In this document: piece by piece, positions 8,102 through 14,594 of the stretch
How the letters are laid out: each line of letters begins with the position of its first letter
Position numbering within the stretch: the first letter of the stretch is position 1
Assembly: GCA_903958915.1 (NCBI GenBank)
Contig: CAJBVC010000033.1
Location: 1-15,166, forward strand
Length of the DNA: 15,166 bases
Source of the DNA: an uncultured beta proteobacterium
Lineage (GTDB): Bacteria > Pseudomonadota > Gammaproteobacteria > Burkholderiales > Burkholderiaceae_C
Reading direction: 5' to 3'
Program-made: the position numbers and the translations under genes
Notes under the pieces: generated by a model
Told to the model about the DNA's origin: nothing
The model's input: the letters and a program-made list of their open reading frames with translations, nothing else
The model's database searches: none

Positions 8102-9817
8102 TCAATGTGGCATCGTGTATTGGCCCTGCATGGCACGCACATGTTGCGTCCACACCGCCTCATACCGCGTCGCATCCACGATGGGTTTCTTGATCATCTT
8201 CAGGCACTGGGCCATCTGGCCTTCTGAACTGCTCGGTTTGGAATACAGCTGCAGGGCGAACTTGGAAAAGTCGCGCACCATGAAGTCAAAGATCTGGTCG
8301 ACCAATGCCGCGTCCATGCCGTAGATTTTCGCGTTCTCCAGGATCAACTGGCCGTACACCACCAGCGTGAACATCTCGCCTGCGGTGAGCAGAAAGTCGA
8401 TGTCCTTGGCCTGCTCTTTGCTGGGTGGCGCCTTCATCGCCATTTCCTTGAACAGTGCAATCTGTTCCTTGAAGACAGTGAGGTTGGGTAGCTCGAAGCT
8501 GTTGTAGGCCTGCTGGTAGTCGTGGAACTGGATGCTGCCGAGCCCCTTGGTCGGACCCTGGTTGAACAGGAAGTCGTCGTTGGAACCATCGTCGCGGCGC
8601 GGCACCTCGGGGTAGGTCTTGGGGTTGAAGAAGTAGTTGGCCATGAACTTGATGATGAGCGCCATGTTGACGTGCACCGTGCCCTCGAGCTTGGGCAGGC
8701 AGCGGATGTCGGCGGCGGCCATGGAGAAGAACGGCTCCTTCTCGAAGCCCTTGGCGGCAATCACGTCCCACAGCAGGTTGATGACTTCTTCGCCCTGGGT
8801 CGTGACTTTCATCTTCACCATCGGGTTGAACAGCAGGTAGCGCCGGTCCTCTGCGTTTGCGGTTTTCATGTAGTCGGCGGCGCGCAGGGCAAACAGCTTC
8901 ATCGCCACCAGGCGCGTGTAGGCGTCGGTGAAGAGTTGCCTGACGTGCGGGAAATCGGTGACGGTCTTGCCGTACAGGTGGCGGTTGGAGGCGTGGTCTA
9001 TGGCCTCGTAAAACGCATGCGTGCACATGCCAATGGAGGCCCAGCCCAGGTTGTACTTGCCCACATTGATGGTGTTGAGCGCAGCGTTCCAGGCATCGTC
9101 GCCATGGTGCAATACCTCGGCTTCGGTAAACGGGTAGGCGTTGAGACGGTACTCGGCCACGAAGTTCTGGCTGTAGACCGTGTTTTTCACCAGCTCGTAG
9201 TTGGGATGCTGCGAGTTGGCGACAAAAAAGATGTATTCGCCGGCATTCTCGCCACCCTCGGCCATCTTGCCAAAGGTGGACACCATGGCCGCCTTGTTGG
9301 CGTTGCCGATGTAGTACTTGCCGCCATTGGCCTGGTAGCTGCCATCGGGCAGTTTGGTGACGATCATGTCCGACGAGTAAATGTCCGCGCCGTGTTCCTT
9401 TTCCGAGAGGCCAAAGGCAAAGATCTCACCCTGGTCCAGCAGTGCTTTCGCCTTGGCTTGCAGCGCCGTGTTCTTGCTCATCCAGATCGGGCCAATGCCG
9501 AGCACTGAGACCTGGTAGGTGTACCAGTAGCACAGGCCAAAGAAGCCCAGCACTTCGGCAAAACCACAGACGCGCCAGCTATCCCACACCGCGCCTTCGC
9601 CGGGCTTGCCGTGCTGCGCGGGTGTCATCACCGAACTCAGAATGCCTTCGGCCTTGCAGAAGTCCAGAAAGTCGGCATACCAGACGGCACCGTTGTAGTC
9701 TTCCTTGAGCTTGTCGAGACCCTTCTTTTCGAAGAAGGCAATGGTCTTGGCCATGATCTCGCGGGAACGCGCATCGGGGTAATGGCGGTCGTTGTGGCGG
9801 GGGTTGAGCAGAAACAT
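8102..9817 (-). CDS. Acyl-CoA dehydrogenase family protein
   Basis: A 571-aa FAD-dependent acyl-CoA dehydrogenase, longer than the classical 380-400 aa enzymes. The N-terminal helical domain (about 1-130) is followed by the flavin-binding beta domain with FAFGLSEKEHGADIYSSDM (133-151) and YQANGGKYYIGNANKAAM (161-178). The helical C-terminal domain holds RHLYGKTVTDFPHVRQLF (279-296), the cofactor and partner-subunit region QGEEVINLLWDVIAAKGF (341-358), and LPKLEGTVHVNMALI (374-388), in the place of the usual GGTSEIQ motif. An extra C-terminal helical extension runs from about 430. Substrate cannot be told from sequence; fatty acyl- or branched acyl-CoA is likely. Start ATG 9817 is supported by AAGGAGT at 6-nt spacing and by the loss of similarity further upstream. 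It lies 121 bp downstream of the Lrp-like gene in the same direction. Confidence 0.88.
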   Translation of the reverse strand: MFLLNPRHNDRHYPDARSREIMAKTIAFFEKKGLDKLKEDYNGAVWYADFLDFCKAEGILSSVMTPAQHGKPGEGAVWDSWRVCGFAEVLGFFGLCYWYTYQVSVLGIGPIWMSKNTALQAKAKALLDQGEIFAFGLSEKEHGADIYSSDMIVTKLPDGSYQANGGKYYIGNANKAAMVSTFGKMAEGGENAGEYIFFVANSQHPNYELVKNTVYSQNFVAEYRLNAYPFTEAEVLHHGDDAWNAALNTINVGKYNLGWASIGMCTHAFYEAIDHASNRHLYGKTVTDFPHVRQLFTDAYTRLVAMKLFALRAADYMKTANAEDRRYLLFNPMVKMKVTTQGEEVINLLWDVIAAKGFEKEPFFSMAAADIRCLPKLEGTVHVNMALIIKFMANYFFNPKTYPEVPRRDDGSNDDFLFNQGPTKGLGSIQFHDYQQAYNSFELPNLTVFKEQIALFKEMAMKAPPSKEQAKDIDFLLTAGEMFTLVVYGQLILENAKIYGMDAALVDQIFDFMVRDFSKFALQLYSKPSSSEGQMAQCLKMIKKPIVDATRYEAVWTQHVRAMQGQYTMPH

Positions 9818-9938
9818 GAGGGGACTCCTTGCTGTTATGGCGAAACTGTGACGGCAGCAGTTGCGTGCTGCAGTTTCGCCGGGCAGTGTGCCACGAAGGT
9901 GCACGTGTGATTGGAGCGCGGGGCCTAAAGCGATGGGG

Positions 9939-10424
9939 CTACCGCAGCGGCAGGCGGGTGGTGTCTTTCACTTCTTCCATCACCGCATAGGTGCGCGTTT
10001 CTCGCACGCCCGGCAACTGCCACAGCACGGTGCCGGCAAAGTGGCGGTAGGCCGCCATGTCGGCCATCCGGGTCTTGAGCAGGTAATCAAAGCCGCCTGC
10101 GACCATATGGCACTCCATGATTTCGGCACGCACCTGCACGGCGGCGTTGAAGGCATCAAACACGTTGGGCGTAGTGCGGTCGAGCAGTATTTCCACAAAC
10201 ACCATCATTCCCGCGCCCAGTTTGAGCGGGTTGAGTCGCGCCTCGTAGCCGAGGATGTAGCCGTCCTTAGTGAGTCTCTGTACCCTGGCCAGCACTGCCG
10301 TGGGCGACAGGGACACCGACTCCGCCAGTTTGAGATTGGAGATGCGGCCGTCTTCCTGCAGGCATTGCAGGATTTTGATGTCGATACGGTCAAGATTTTC
10401 TGAGGACAAAGTTGTTCCTTCCAT
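9939..10424 (-). CDS. Lrp/AsnC family transcriptional regulator, probable regulator of putA
   Basis: A 161-aa regulator with an N-terminal winged helix-turn-helix (LDRIDIKILQCLQEDGRISN, 11-30, then LAESVSLSPTAVLARVQRL, 33-51) and a C-terminal ligand-binding RAM domain (about 75-150) containing GGFDYLLKTRMADMAAYRHF (110-129). Lrp-type proteins form octamers, bind amino acids and often control a divergent gene; here the divergent gene is putA, which strongly suggests proline-responsive control (PutR-like). The ATG at 10424 has AAGGA only about 4 nt upstream; an in-frame TTG six codons in, also preceded by AAGGA, is an alternative start. The inverted-repeat element at 10437-10701 begins 12 bp upstream of the ATG, so the promoter must lie in the element or be supplied by it. 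Confidence 0.9.
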   Translation of the reverse strand: MEGTTLSSENLDRIDIKILQCLQEDGRISNLKLAESVSLSPTAVLARVQRLTKDGYILGYEARLNPLKLGAGMMVFVEILLDRTTPNVFDAFNAAVQVRAEIMECHMVAGGFDYLLKTRMADMAAYRHFAGTVLWQLPGVRETRTYAVMEEVKDTTRLPLR

Positions 10425-10436
10425 TCTTCCTTCTTA

Positions 10437-10701
10437 ACTCCCCACTCCCCCCCGCCCCTCGCCCCCGTCGGGCGAGGGGAGCTTTTAACAGCCGATTTGG
10501 TTTCCTCTATCAGTGAGGGCCTTACGGTCCAGCGATCAATTCGTTGCGTGACACGGCGCCTGACAAGACCACGCAAACACTTCCGGACACATGCTTCACA
10601 CAAGCATCGACCGTAAGGCCCTCGCTGCAACCGGGTGGTCAAATCGGCTGTTAAAGGCTCCCCTCGCCCGACGGGGGCGAGGGGTTGGGGGAGTGGGGAG
10701 T
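10437..10701. repeat. MITE-like element with ~62-bp terminal inverted repeats
   Basis: Left arm 10437-10499 and right arm 10640-10701 are inverted copies differing only at a short CCG/AA spot and one T/C. Each arm itself holds a perfect 10-bp hairpin, CCCCTCGCCC/GGGCGAGGGG, with a 5-nt loop. Inside the arms a second perfect 15-bp inverted pair is found, GAGGGCCTTACGGTC (10515-10529) with its complement at 10609-10623. Further small dyads are TGCGTG/CACGCA (10545-10550/10570-10575) and ATGCTT/AAGCAT (10591-10596/10602-10607). The 265-bp unit thus folds as nested hairpins. It has no credible gene and no clear target duplication at its ends. It could be a transposase-dependent miniature element; it may also act as a two-way terminator between the Lrp-like gene and putA. 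Confidence 0.85.
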
Positions 10702-10733
10702 CAAAAAGAGTGGGTTGTCAAAAAAAAACTGTC

Positions 10734-10776
10734 TTTCACTAATTAATGTCTACAAGAAAGCATAAGTTTAGTGAAA
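10734..10776. promoter_or_regulatory. Candidate operator dyad and promoter of putA
   Basis: The 135 bp before putA are AT-rich, unlike their surroundings. TTTCACTAA (10734-10742) recurs inverted as TTAGTGAAA (10768-10776), with about 25 bp between them, a layout expected for two half-sites of an Lrp-type regulator on one DNA face or on a wrapped octamer. A possible promoter is TTGTCA (10715-10720), 17 bp, ACTAAT (10738-10743), overlapping the first half-site. The second half-site is also part of GTGA-N8-TCAC (10771-10786). The dyad is seen directly; regulator and promoter roles are inferred. Confidence 0.45.
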
Positions 10777-10836
10777 TATCAATCACAAGATAGAAGAATA
10801 TAGCGACTTAGTCCAAAAATCAGTCCGGAGATAACC

Positions 10837-13800
10837 ATGCCCGTCGCCCAACGCCTGCCCTTCCCCTATCGCCCCGAAGCCGAAGTCGTCGCCAACTGCC
10901 TGCAAAGTGTTCACCAGGCACTCGACTGGGCTGCCGCAGCCCGGATGGCCACCCCATGGGTGCAGTCGGTGCGCGACAACCCGCCGCCGTTCTGGGCGAT
11001 GGAAAGCCTGCTGCGCGAGTACCCCATTTCCAGCGCGGAAGGGTTGGCGCTAATGCGCCTGGCCGAGGCGCTGCTGCGGGTGCCCGATGCCGAAACGGCG
11101 ATTGCCCTCACCGCCGACCAACTCGGCCGCGCCGATTTCGAGAGCAGTGGCGACAAGGTCTTGTCGCGCCTGTCCAGCACGGCGATCGCCATGTCCAAAC
11201 ACTTCCTGCCCGACCCGCAGACTGGCGCCGGTCCCGCGAATGAACCGGGCCTCATGGCCAAGCTCGGCGCCAAAACGGTGGTGGCAGCAACCTTGCGCGC
11301 CGTGCAATTGCTGGGGCGCCAGTTTGTGCTGGGGCAGAACATGAAGGAAGCGCAGGCAAATGCCAATAGCGCCCGCAAAGCCCACCTGCCGGCGCGGGAA
11401 GGGCAATTTGCCGCCGGGCCGCCCCAAGGCAAATTAGCCCCCTTGGGGGGCAGCGACCCGCAAAGCGGCGGAGCGTGGGGGCTCCGATTTTCCTACGACA
11501 TGCTGGGCGAAGGTGCACGCACCGACGAGGACGCCTTACGTTACCTGAAGAGTTACACCGCCGCTATTGAATCCATAGCTGCTTACGCAAGCAGGACGGG
11601 CGCCATGGAGGATAACGATGGTATTTCCATCAAGCTGAGTGCGCTGCACCCACGATTTGAGGATGCGCAAAGCCAGCGCGTCATGGCCGAGCTGGTGCCC
11701 CGCGTCTGGAGCCTGTGCGAAAAGGCAGCGGCGGCCAACATCAACCTGACCATCGATGCCGAGGAAGTGGACCGCCAGGAGCTCACCCTTGAGGTGTTTG
11801 ACGCGCTGCTCTACAAGGTGTCGCTGCACTGCCCGCAGTGGAAGGGCTTTGGCATGGCGATGCAGACCTATCAGACGCGTTCGCTCGAACTCATAGCGCA
11901 CACCATCGCGCTGGCGCGGCGCTACCACCTGCGCCTGATGTGCCGCCTGGTGAAGGGTGCCTATTGGGACGCAGAAATCAAGCGCGCCCAGGAACTGGGT
12001 TTGCCCACCTACCCGGTGTTCACCCACAAGCACCATACCGATGTGTCCTACCTGGCGTGTGCACGTGCGCTGCTGGACGCGCCGGATGCCATTTACCCGC
12101 AGTTTGCCAGCCACAACGCGGCCACCATTGCCGCCATCATCCAGATGGCAGCGCGTACCGGTGCGCCTTTTGAGCTGCAGCGCCTGCACGGCATGGGCGA
12201 GGGGCTGTACCGCGAGGTGCTGAAGAACCCCACGGTAGCCTGCCGCGTCTATGCCCCAGTGGGTGCGCACCGCGACCTGCTGGCCTACCTGGTGCGCCGG
12301 CTGCTGGAGAACGGCGCCAACTCGTCGTTTGTGCACCAGATGGCGGATGCCTCCGTGGACATGCAGGACCTGCTGATCTCGCCGTTGCGCCTGGAGCCCA
12401 ATTCTTCACTGCCGCTTCCGCCCGACCTGTTCGGCACCCACGCCGGTGCTCGCAAGAACAGCGTTGGCGCCGACCTGACGGTGCCGGCCATGCGCGAGCC
12501 GCTGCTGGCAGCCCTGTCCACGCCGGTACCGGTGGTTGCAGAGTTTGATGTCAAAAACATCGCCAGCGCTTACCAGACAAGCGCAAGCAGCTATCAAAAG
12601 TGGAGCATCACCGACGTCGCTGAGCGCTCGACCATTATGCGCAAAGCCGCTGACGCGATGATGGACCAACTGGCTCCGTTGTGTGCTTTGCTAGTCAAGG
12701 AAGCGTTCAAGACCTGGGGCGACGCGGTGGCCGAGGTGCGTGAGGCGGTGGACTTTCTGCGCTACTACGCGGATGAAGCCGAGCGCATCATGCAGCCCAT
12801 TGCCTGCCCCACCATCCACGGCGCGCAAGTGGGGTTCACCTATGGCGTGACGGGTGAGACCAACACGCTGCGCCTCACGGCACGCGGTGTCTGGGTCTGT
12901 ATCAGCCCGTGGAATTTCCCGCTCGCAATTTTTGCGGGCCAGGTGGCCGCAGCACTGGCCACCGGCAACACGGTGCTGGCCAAACCCGCTGAGCAGACGC
13001 CGGGCGTGGCCAAGGCGGCCGTGGACATCCTGCATGCGGCAGGTGTCCCGTTGGACGTGCTGCAACTGCTGCATGGCCCCGGTGAAACCGTGGGTGCCGC
13101 GCTGGTGGCGCAACCAGGGGTGGCAGGTGTGGTGTTTACCGGCTCAACCCAGGTGGCCAAAATCATCCAGCGTGCGCTGGCCATGAAGGACGGCCCGATT
13201 GTTCCGCTGATCGCTGAGACTGGCGGCATCAACGCCATGCTGGTCGACTCCAGCGCACTGCCCGAGCAGGTCATCGACGCGGTGGTGATGAGCGCGTTCC
13301 GCTCGGCCGGGCAGCGCTGCTCGGCACTGCGCCTCTTGTGTGTGCACGAGGGCATCGCCGATGGCGTCATTGAAATGTTGCAAGGTGCGGCCAAGGAACT
13401 CAAGGCGGGTGATCCGTCCGACGTGGCCACGGATGTGGGGCCCGTCATCGACGTCGAAGCCCATGACAACATCCAGCGCCACATCGCGCGCCTGAAGTCT
13501 GAAGCAAAAGTGCTGGTAGCGCCCGCAGAGCAAGCGCAGGCAGCTACTCATTCAATAGCAAATCTGATCGCTCCGCACGCCTTTGAGGTGGCACGCATTG
13601 CTGACGTAAAAGCCGAGATCTTCGGCCCGGTGCTGCAGGTGGTGCGCTGGACGGGCGAGCCCGGCGACGTCATCGCGCAGATCAACGCGTTGGGCTATGG
13701 CCTCACGCTGGGCATCCAGACCCGCATTGACTCCCGAGCCCAGGCGCTGGCCCATGCGGCGCATGTCGGCAACGTTTACATCAACCGCAACATGATTGGC

Positions 13801-13962
13801 GCGGTGGTGGGTGTGCAGCCGTTTGGTGGTGAAGGTTTGAGCGGTACTGGCCCCAAAGCGGGTGGGCCGCACTACCTGTACCGTTTCTGCGCCGAGCAGA
13901 CGGTGACGGTGAATACGGCGGCGGCGGGTGGGAATGCGGCGCTGCTGGCGGCGCAGCATTAA
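10837..13962 (+). CDS. putA: Bifunctional proline dehydrogenase / L-glutamate gamma-semialdehyde dehydrogenase PutA
   Basis: PutA oxidises proline to pyrroline-5-carboxylate (FAD) and then to glutamate (NAD+), with substrate channelling, at the inner membrane. At 1041 aa it is of the short class, lacking the N-terminal ribbon-helix-helix DNA-binding domain and the C-terminal extension of long PutAs (about 1300 aa). PRODH barrel: ISIKLSALHPRF (261-272), RLVKGAYWDAEIKRAQ (370-385), FASHNAATIAA (423-433), LQRLHGMGEG (447-456), RVYAPVGAHRDLLAYLVRRL (470-489). ALDH part: SPWNFPLAIFAG (690-701), FTGSTQVAK (767-775), E794 in AETGG, catalytic C828 in GQRCSA, EIFGPV (927-932). Start ATG 10837 has GGAG at 10827-10830. 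Residues about 183-215 are an insertion encoded by a palindromic repeat, and three further repeat-like segments lie in frame. The divergent Lrp-like gene is the likely regulator. Confidence 0.95.
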   Translation: MPVAQRLPFPYRPEAEVVANCLQSVHQALDWAAAARMATPWVQSVRDNPPPFWAMESLLREYPISSAEGLALMRLAEALLRVPDAETAIALTADQLGRADFESSGDKVLSRLSSTAIAMSKHFLPDPQTGAGPANEPGLMAKLGAKTVVAATLRAVQLLGRQFVLGQNMKEAQANANSARKAHLPAREGQFAAGPPQGKLAPLGGSDPQSGGAWGLRFSYDMLGEGARTDEDALRYLKSYTAAIESIAAYASRTGAMEDNDGISIKLSALHPRFEDAQSQRVMAELVPRVWSLCEKAAAANINLTIDAEEVDRQELTLEVFDALLYKVSLHCPQWKGFGMAMQTYQTRSLELIAHTIALARRYHLRLMCRLVKGAYWDAEIKRAQELGLPTYPVFTHKHHTDVSYLACARALLDAPDAIYPQFASHNAATIAAIIQMAARTGAPFELQRLHGMGEGLYREVLKNPTVACRVYAPVGAHRDLLAYLVRRLLENGANSSFVHQMADASVDMQDLLISPLRLEPNSSLPLPPDLFGTHAGARKNSVGADLTVPAMREPLLAALSTPVPVVAEFDVKNIASAYQTSASSYQKWSITDVAERSTIMRKAADAMMDQLAPLCALLVKEAFKTWGDAVAEVREAVDFLRYYADEAERIMQPIACPTIHGAQVGFTYGVTGETNTLRLTARGVWVCISPWNFPLAIFAGQVAAALATGNTVLAKPAEQTPGVAKAAVDILHAAGVPLDVLQLLHGPGETVGAALVAQPGVAGVVFTGSTQVAKIIQRALAMKDGPIVPLIAETGGINAMLVDSSALPEQVIDAVVMSAFRSAGQRCSALRLLCVHEGIADGVIEMLQGAAKELKAGDPSDVATDVGPVIDVEAHDNIQRHIARLKSEAKVLVAPAEQAQAATHSIANLIAPHAFEVARIADVKAEIFGPVLQVVRWTGEPGDVIAQINALGYGLTLGIQTRIDSRAQALAHAAHVGNVYINRNMIGAVVGVQPFGGEGLSGTGPKAGGPHYLYRFCAEQTVTVNTAAAGGNAALLAAQH
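11383..11481 (+). repeat. In-frame palindromic repeat insertion within putA
   Basis: Codons 183-215 of putA encode a Gly/Pro/Ala-rich stretch (HLPAREGQFAAGPPQGKLAP and onward to GGAWG) between ARKA and LRFSYDMLGE, which are contiguous or nearly so in ordinary PutA. The DNA contains CCCCAAGG (11422-11429) pairing with CCTTGGGG (11441-11448) across an 11-nt loop, then CCGC/GCGG (11458-11461/11465-11468). The wording of this DNA resembles a GC-rich intergenic repeat I recall from Comamonadaceae; here it has become coding. It lies before the PRODH barrel, where a loop could be tolerated. The hairpins are seen; the mobile-repeat origin is inferred. Confidence 0.6.
11563..11588 (-). repeat. Repeat-like segment in putA, inverted relative to 13534-13559
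   Basis: The reverse complement of these 26 bp matches 13534-13559 at 21 of 26 positions, sharing the GCAGCTA core and the end ATTCAATAGC. It lies in frame in PRODH codons just before the SIKLSALHPR motif, within a helix-forming stretch (AAIESIAAYASR). Short repeat material kept in coding frame is one explanation; chance plus similar amino-acid usage is less likely for both strands. Confidence 0.5.
12564..12600 (+). repeat. Repeat-like segment in the PRODH-ALDH linker of putA
   Basis: CAGCGCTTACCAGACAAGCG followed by CAAGCAGCTATCAAAAG holds the core GCGCAAGCAGCTAT (12581-12594), shared with the segments at 1587-1600 (inverted) and 13534-13547. It encodes IASAYQTSASSYQK (about 576-588) in the linker between the two catalytic domains. 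Flanking AGCGCT and AGCGC half-sites make it partly palindromic. Confidence 0.5.
13534..13559 (+). repeat. Repeat-like segment in the ALDH part of putA
   Basis: GCGCAGGCAGCTACTCATTC plus AATAGC is the direct-strand partner of the inverted segment at 11563-11588. It encodes part of a poorly conserved surface stretch (AQAATHSIAN, about 900-909) before IAPHAFEVARI. The related copy at 14768-14793 in the truncated putA shows that it was in place before the two putA copies separated. Confidence 0.5.
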
Positions 13963-14022
13963 GCCGACCCGGTATATTCTGGGTACGGATCGTTGAGTAT
14001 TACCTTTGAAATAGGGGGCACC

Positions 14023-14244
14023 ATGCAAGCTTCTCTGAGCGCTGAACTCGCACAATTGCCAGCCATGGACCGCCTGCAATTGGCGCAGGACCTGATTGCC
14101 AGCGTTACCAGCGAGCAAGGTGGTTTTCTCGCCAATGAAGCACATCGGCACGCGGCTCAGGAACGCATGGGGCACTATTTGGCGCATCCTGACGAGCCGA
14201 CCGTTTCGTTGACCCAGATTCGCGCTTCCCTCGGACTTCGTTGA
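14023..14244 (+). CDS. Type II antitoxin, addiction module component family
   Basis: A 73-aa protein of the small helical antitoxin family typical of RelE/ParE partners (addiction module component, PF09720-like). The pattern LSAELAQLPAMDRLQLAQDL (5-24) followed by a hinge, then HRHAAQERMGHYLAHPDEPT (41-60) and SLTQIRASLG (62-71) fits: an N-terminal helical segment and an extended C-terminal toxin-wrapping tail. ATG 14023 is chosen over the in-frame ATG-like start at 13993 because AGGGGGC lies just upstream. The gene is coupled to the toxin by TGATG. In such pairs the antitoxin, or the complex, often represses its own promoter; the 60-bp gap after putA contains TATATT (13973-13978) and an imperfect ACCC/GGGT dyad but no clear -35. 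Confidence 0.82.
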   Translation: MQASLSAELAQLPAMDRLQLAQDLIASVTSEQGGFLANEAHRHAAQERMGHYLAHPDEPTVSLTQIRASLGLR

Positions 14245-14564
14245 TGCCCTTTGTTGTGCGCTACAGCGCACTTGCGGCACATGAGTTGAGAGAAGCCTTT
14301 GCTTGGTACAGCGATCAGGCGGGAGAGGCAGTTGCCTTGCGTTTCCTGGAAGAAGTGGAGCGGGGAGAGTCCCATCTACGCAGCAATCCCCATCTCTACC
14401 AGCGCATCAACGCCGAAGTGCGCCATCTGGTCTTGAGGCGCTTCCCCTATGCGCTGATCTACGCAATTTCAGACGATTTCGTAACAGTTCTTGGTTGCCT
14501 TCACAGCAGTCGCGAGCCATTATCGTTGGCGGATTGGCTGGCGCGAGACCTGCCAAAGCAATAG
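14244..14564 (+). CDS. Type II RelE/ParE family toxin
   Basis: A 106-aa toxin of the RelE/ParE fold: N-terminal strand VVRYSALAAHELREAFAWYS (4-23), a helical hairpin (25-46), and the C-terminal strands RHLVLRRFPYALIYAISDDF (60-79) and VTVLGCLHSSREP (80-92). The RRFPYALIY and final H-S-R-E-P pattern is typical of ParE-like members; whether it attacks gyrase or mRNA cannot be decided from sequence. The start ATG overlaps the antitoxin TGA (TGATG), so it is translationally coupled. Antitoxin-first order is normal. It lies between putA and a truncated putA copy, 30 bp before the latter. Confidence 0.85.
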   Translation: MPFVVRYSALAAHELREAFAWYSDQAGEAVALRFLEEVERGESHLRSNPHLYQRINAEVRHLVLRRFPYALIYAISDDFVTVLGCLHSSREPLSLADWLARDLPKQ

Positions 14565-14594
14565 CAAGACGGAACGACCTGCGGTCTCCCTATT

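Noticed and set aside
7502..8227. 241-aa plus-strand frame opposite the carbonic anhydrase
   Set aside because: Antisense to active-site codons of the carbonic anhydrase and crosses an intergenic region; no ribosome binding site or motif.
8522..9508. 328-aa open frame antisense to the acyl-CoA dehydrogenase
   Set aside because: Long only because high-GC codon bias leaves the opposite frame open; its product is His/Val/Gly-rich without domain features, while the minus-strand protein has clear family motifs.
10205..10642. 145-aa minus-strand frame running through the inverted-repeat element into the Lrp-like gene
   Set aside because: Arg/Cys-rich product made from repeat DNA; it overlaps the regulator in another frame and has no domain.
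10437..10701. CRISPR array or insertion sequence
   Set aside because: The repeats are two inverted arms without regular spacers, and the 265 bp have no transposase gene; MITE-like is the most that can be said.
11536..12336. 266-aa minus-strand frame in putA
   Set aside because: Shadow of the PRODH coding region; no family signature.
13552..14280. 242-aa minus-strand frame across the putA end and the antitoxin gene
   Set aside because: It is antisense to two well-supported genes, and a similar frame appears opposite the putA copy only because the DNA is duplicated.
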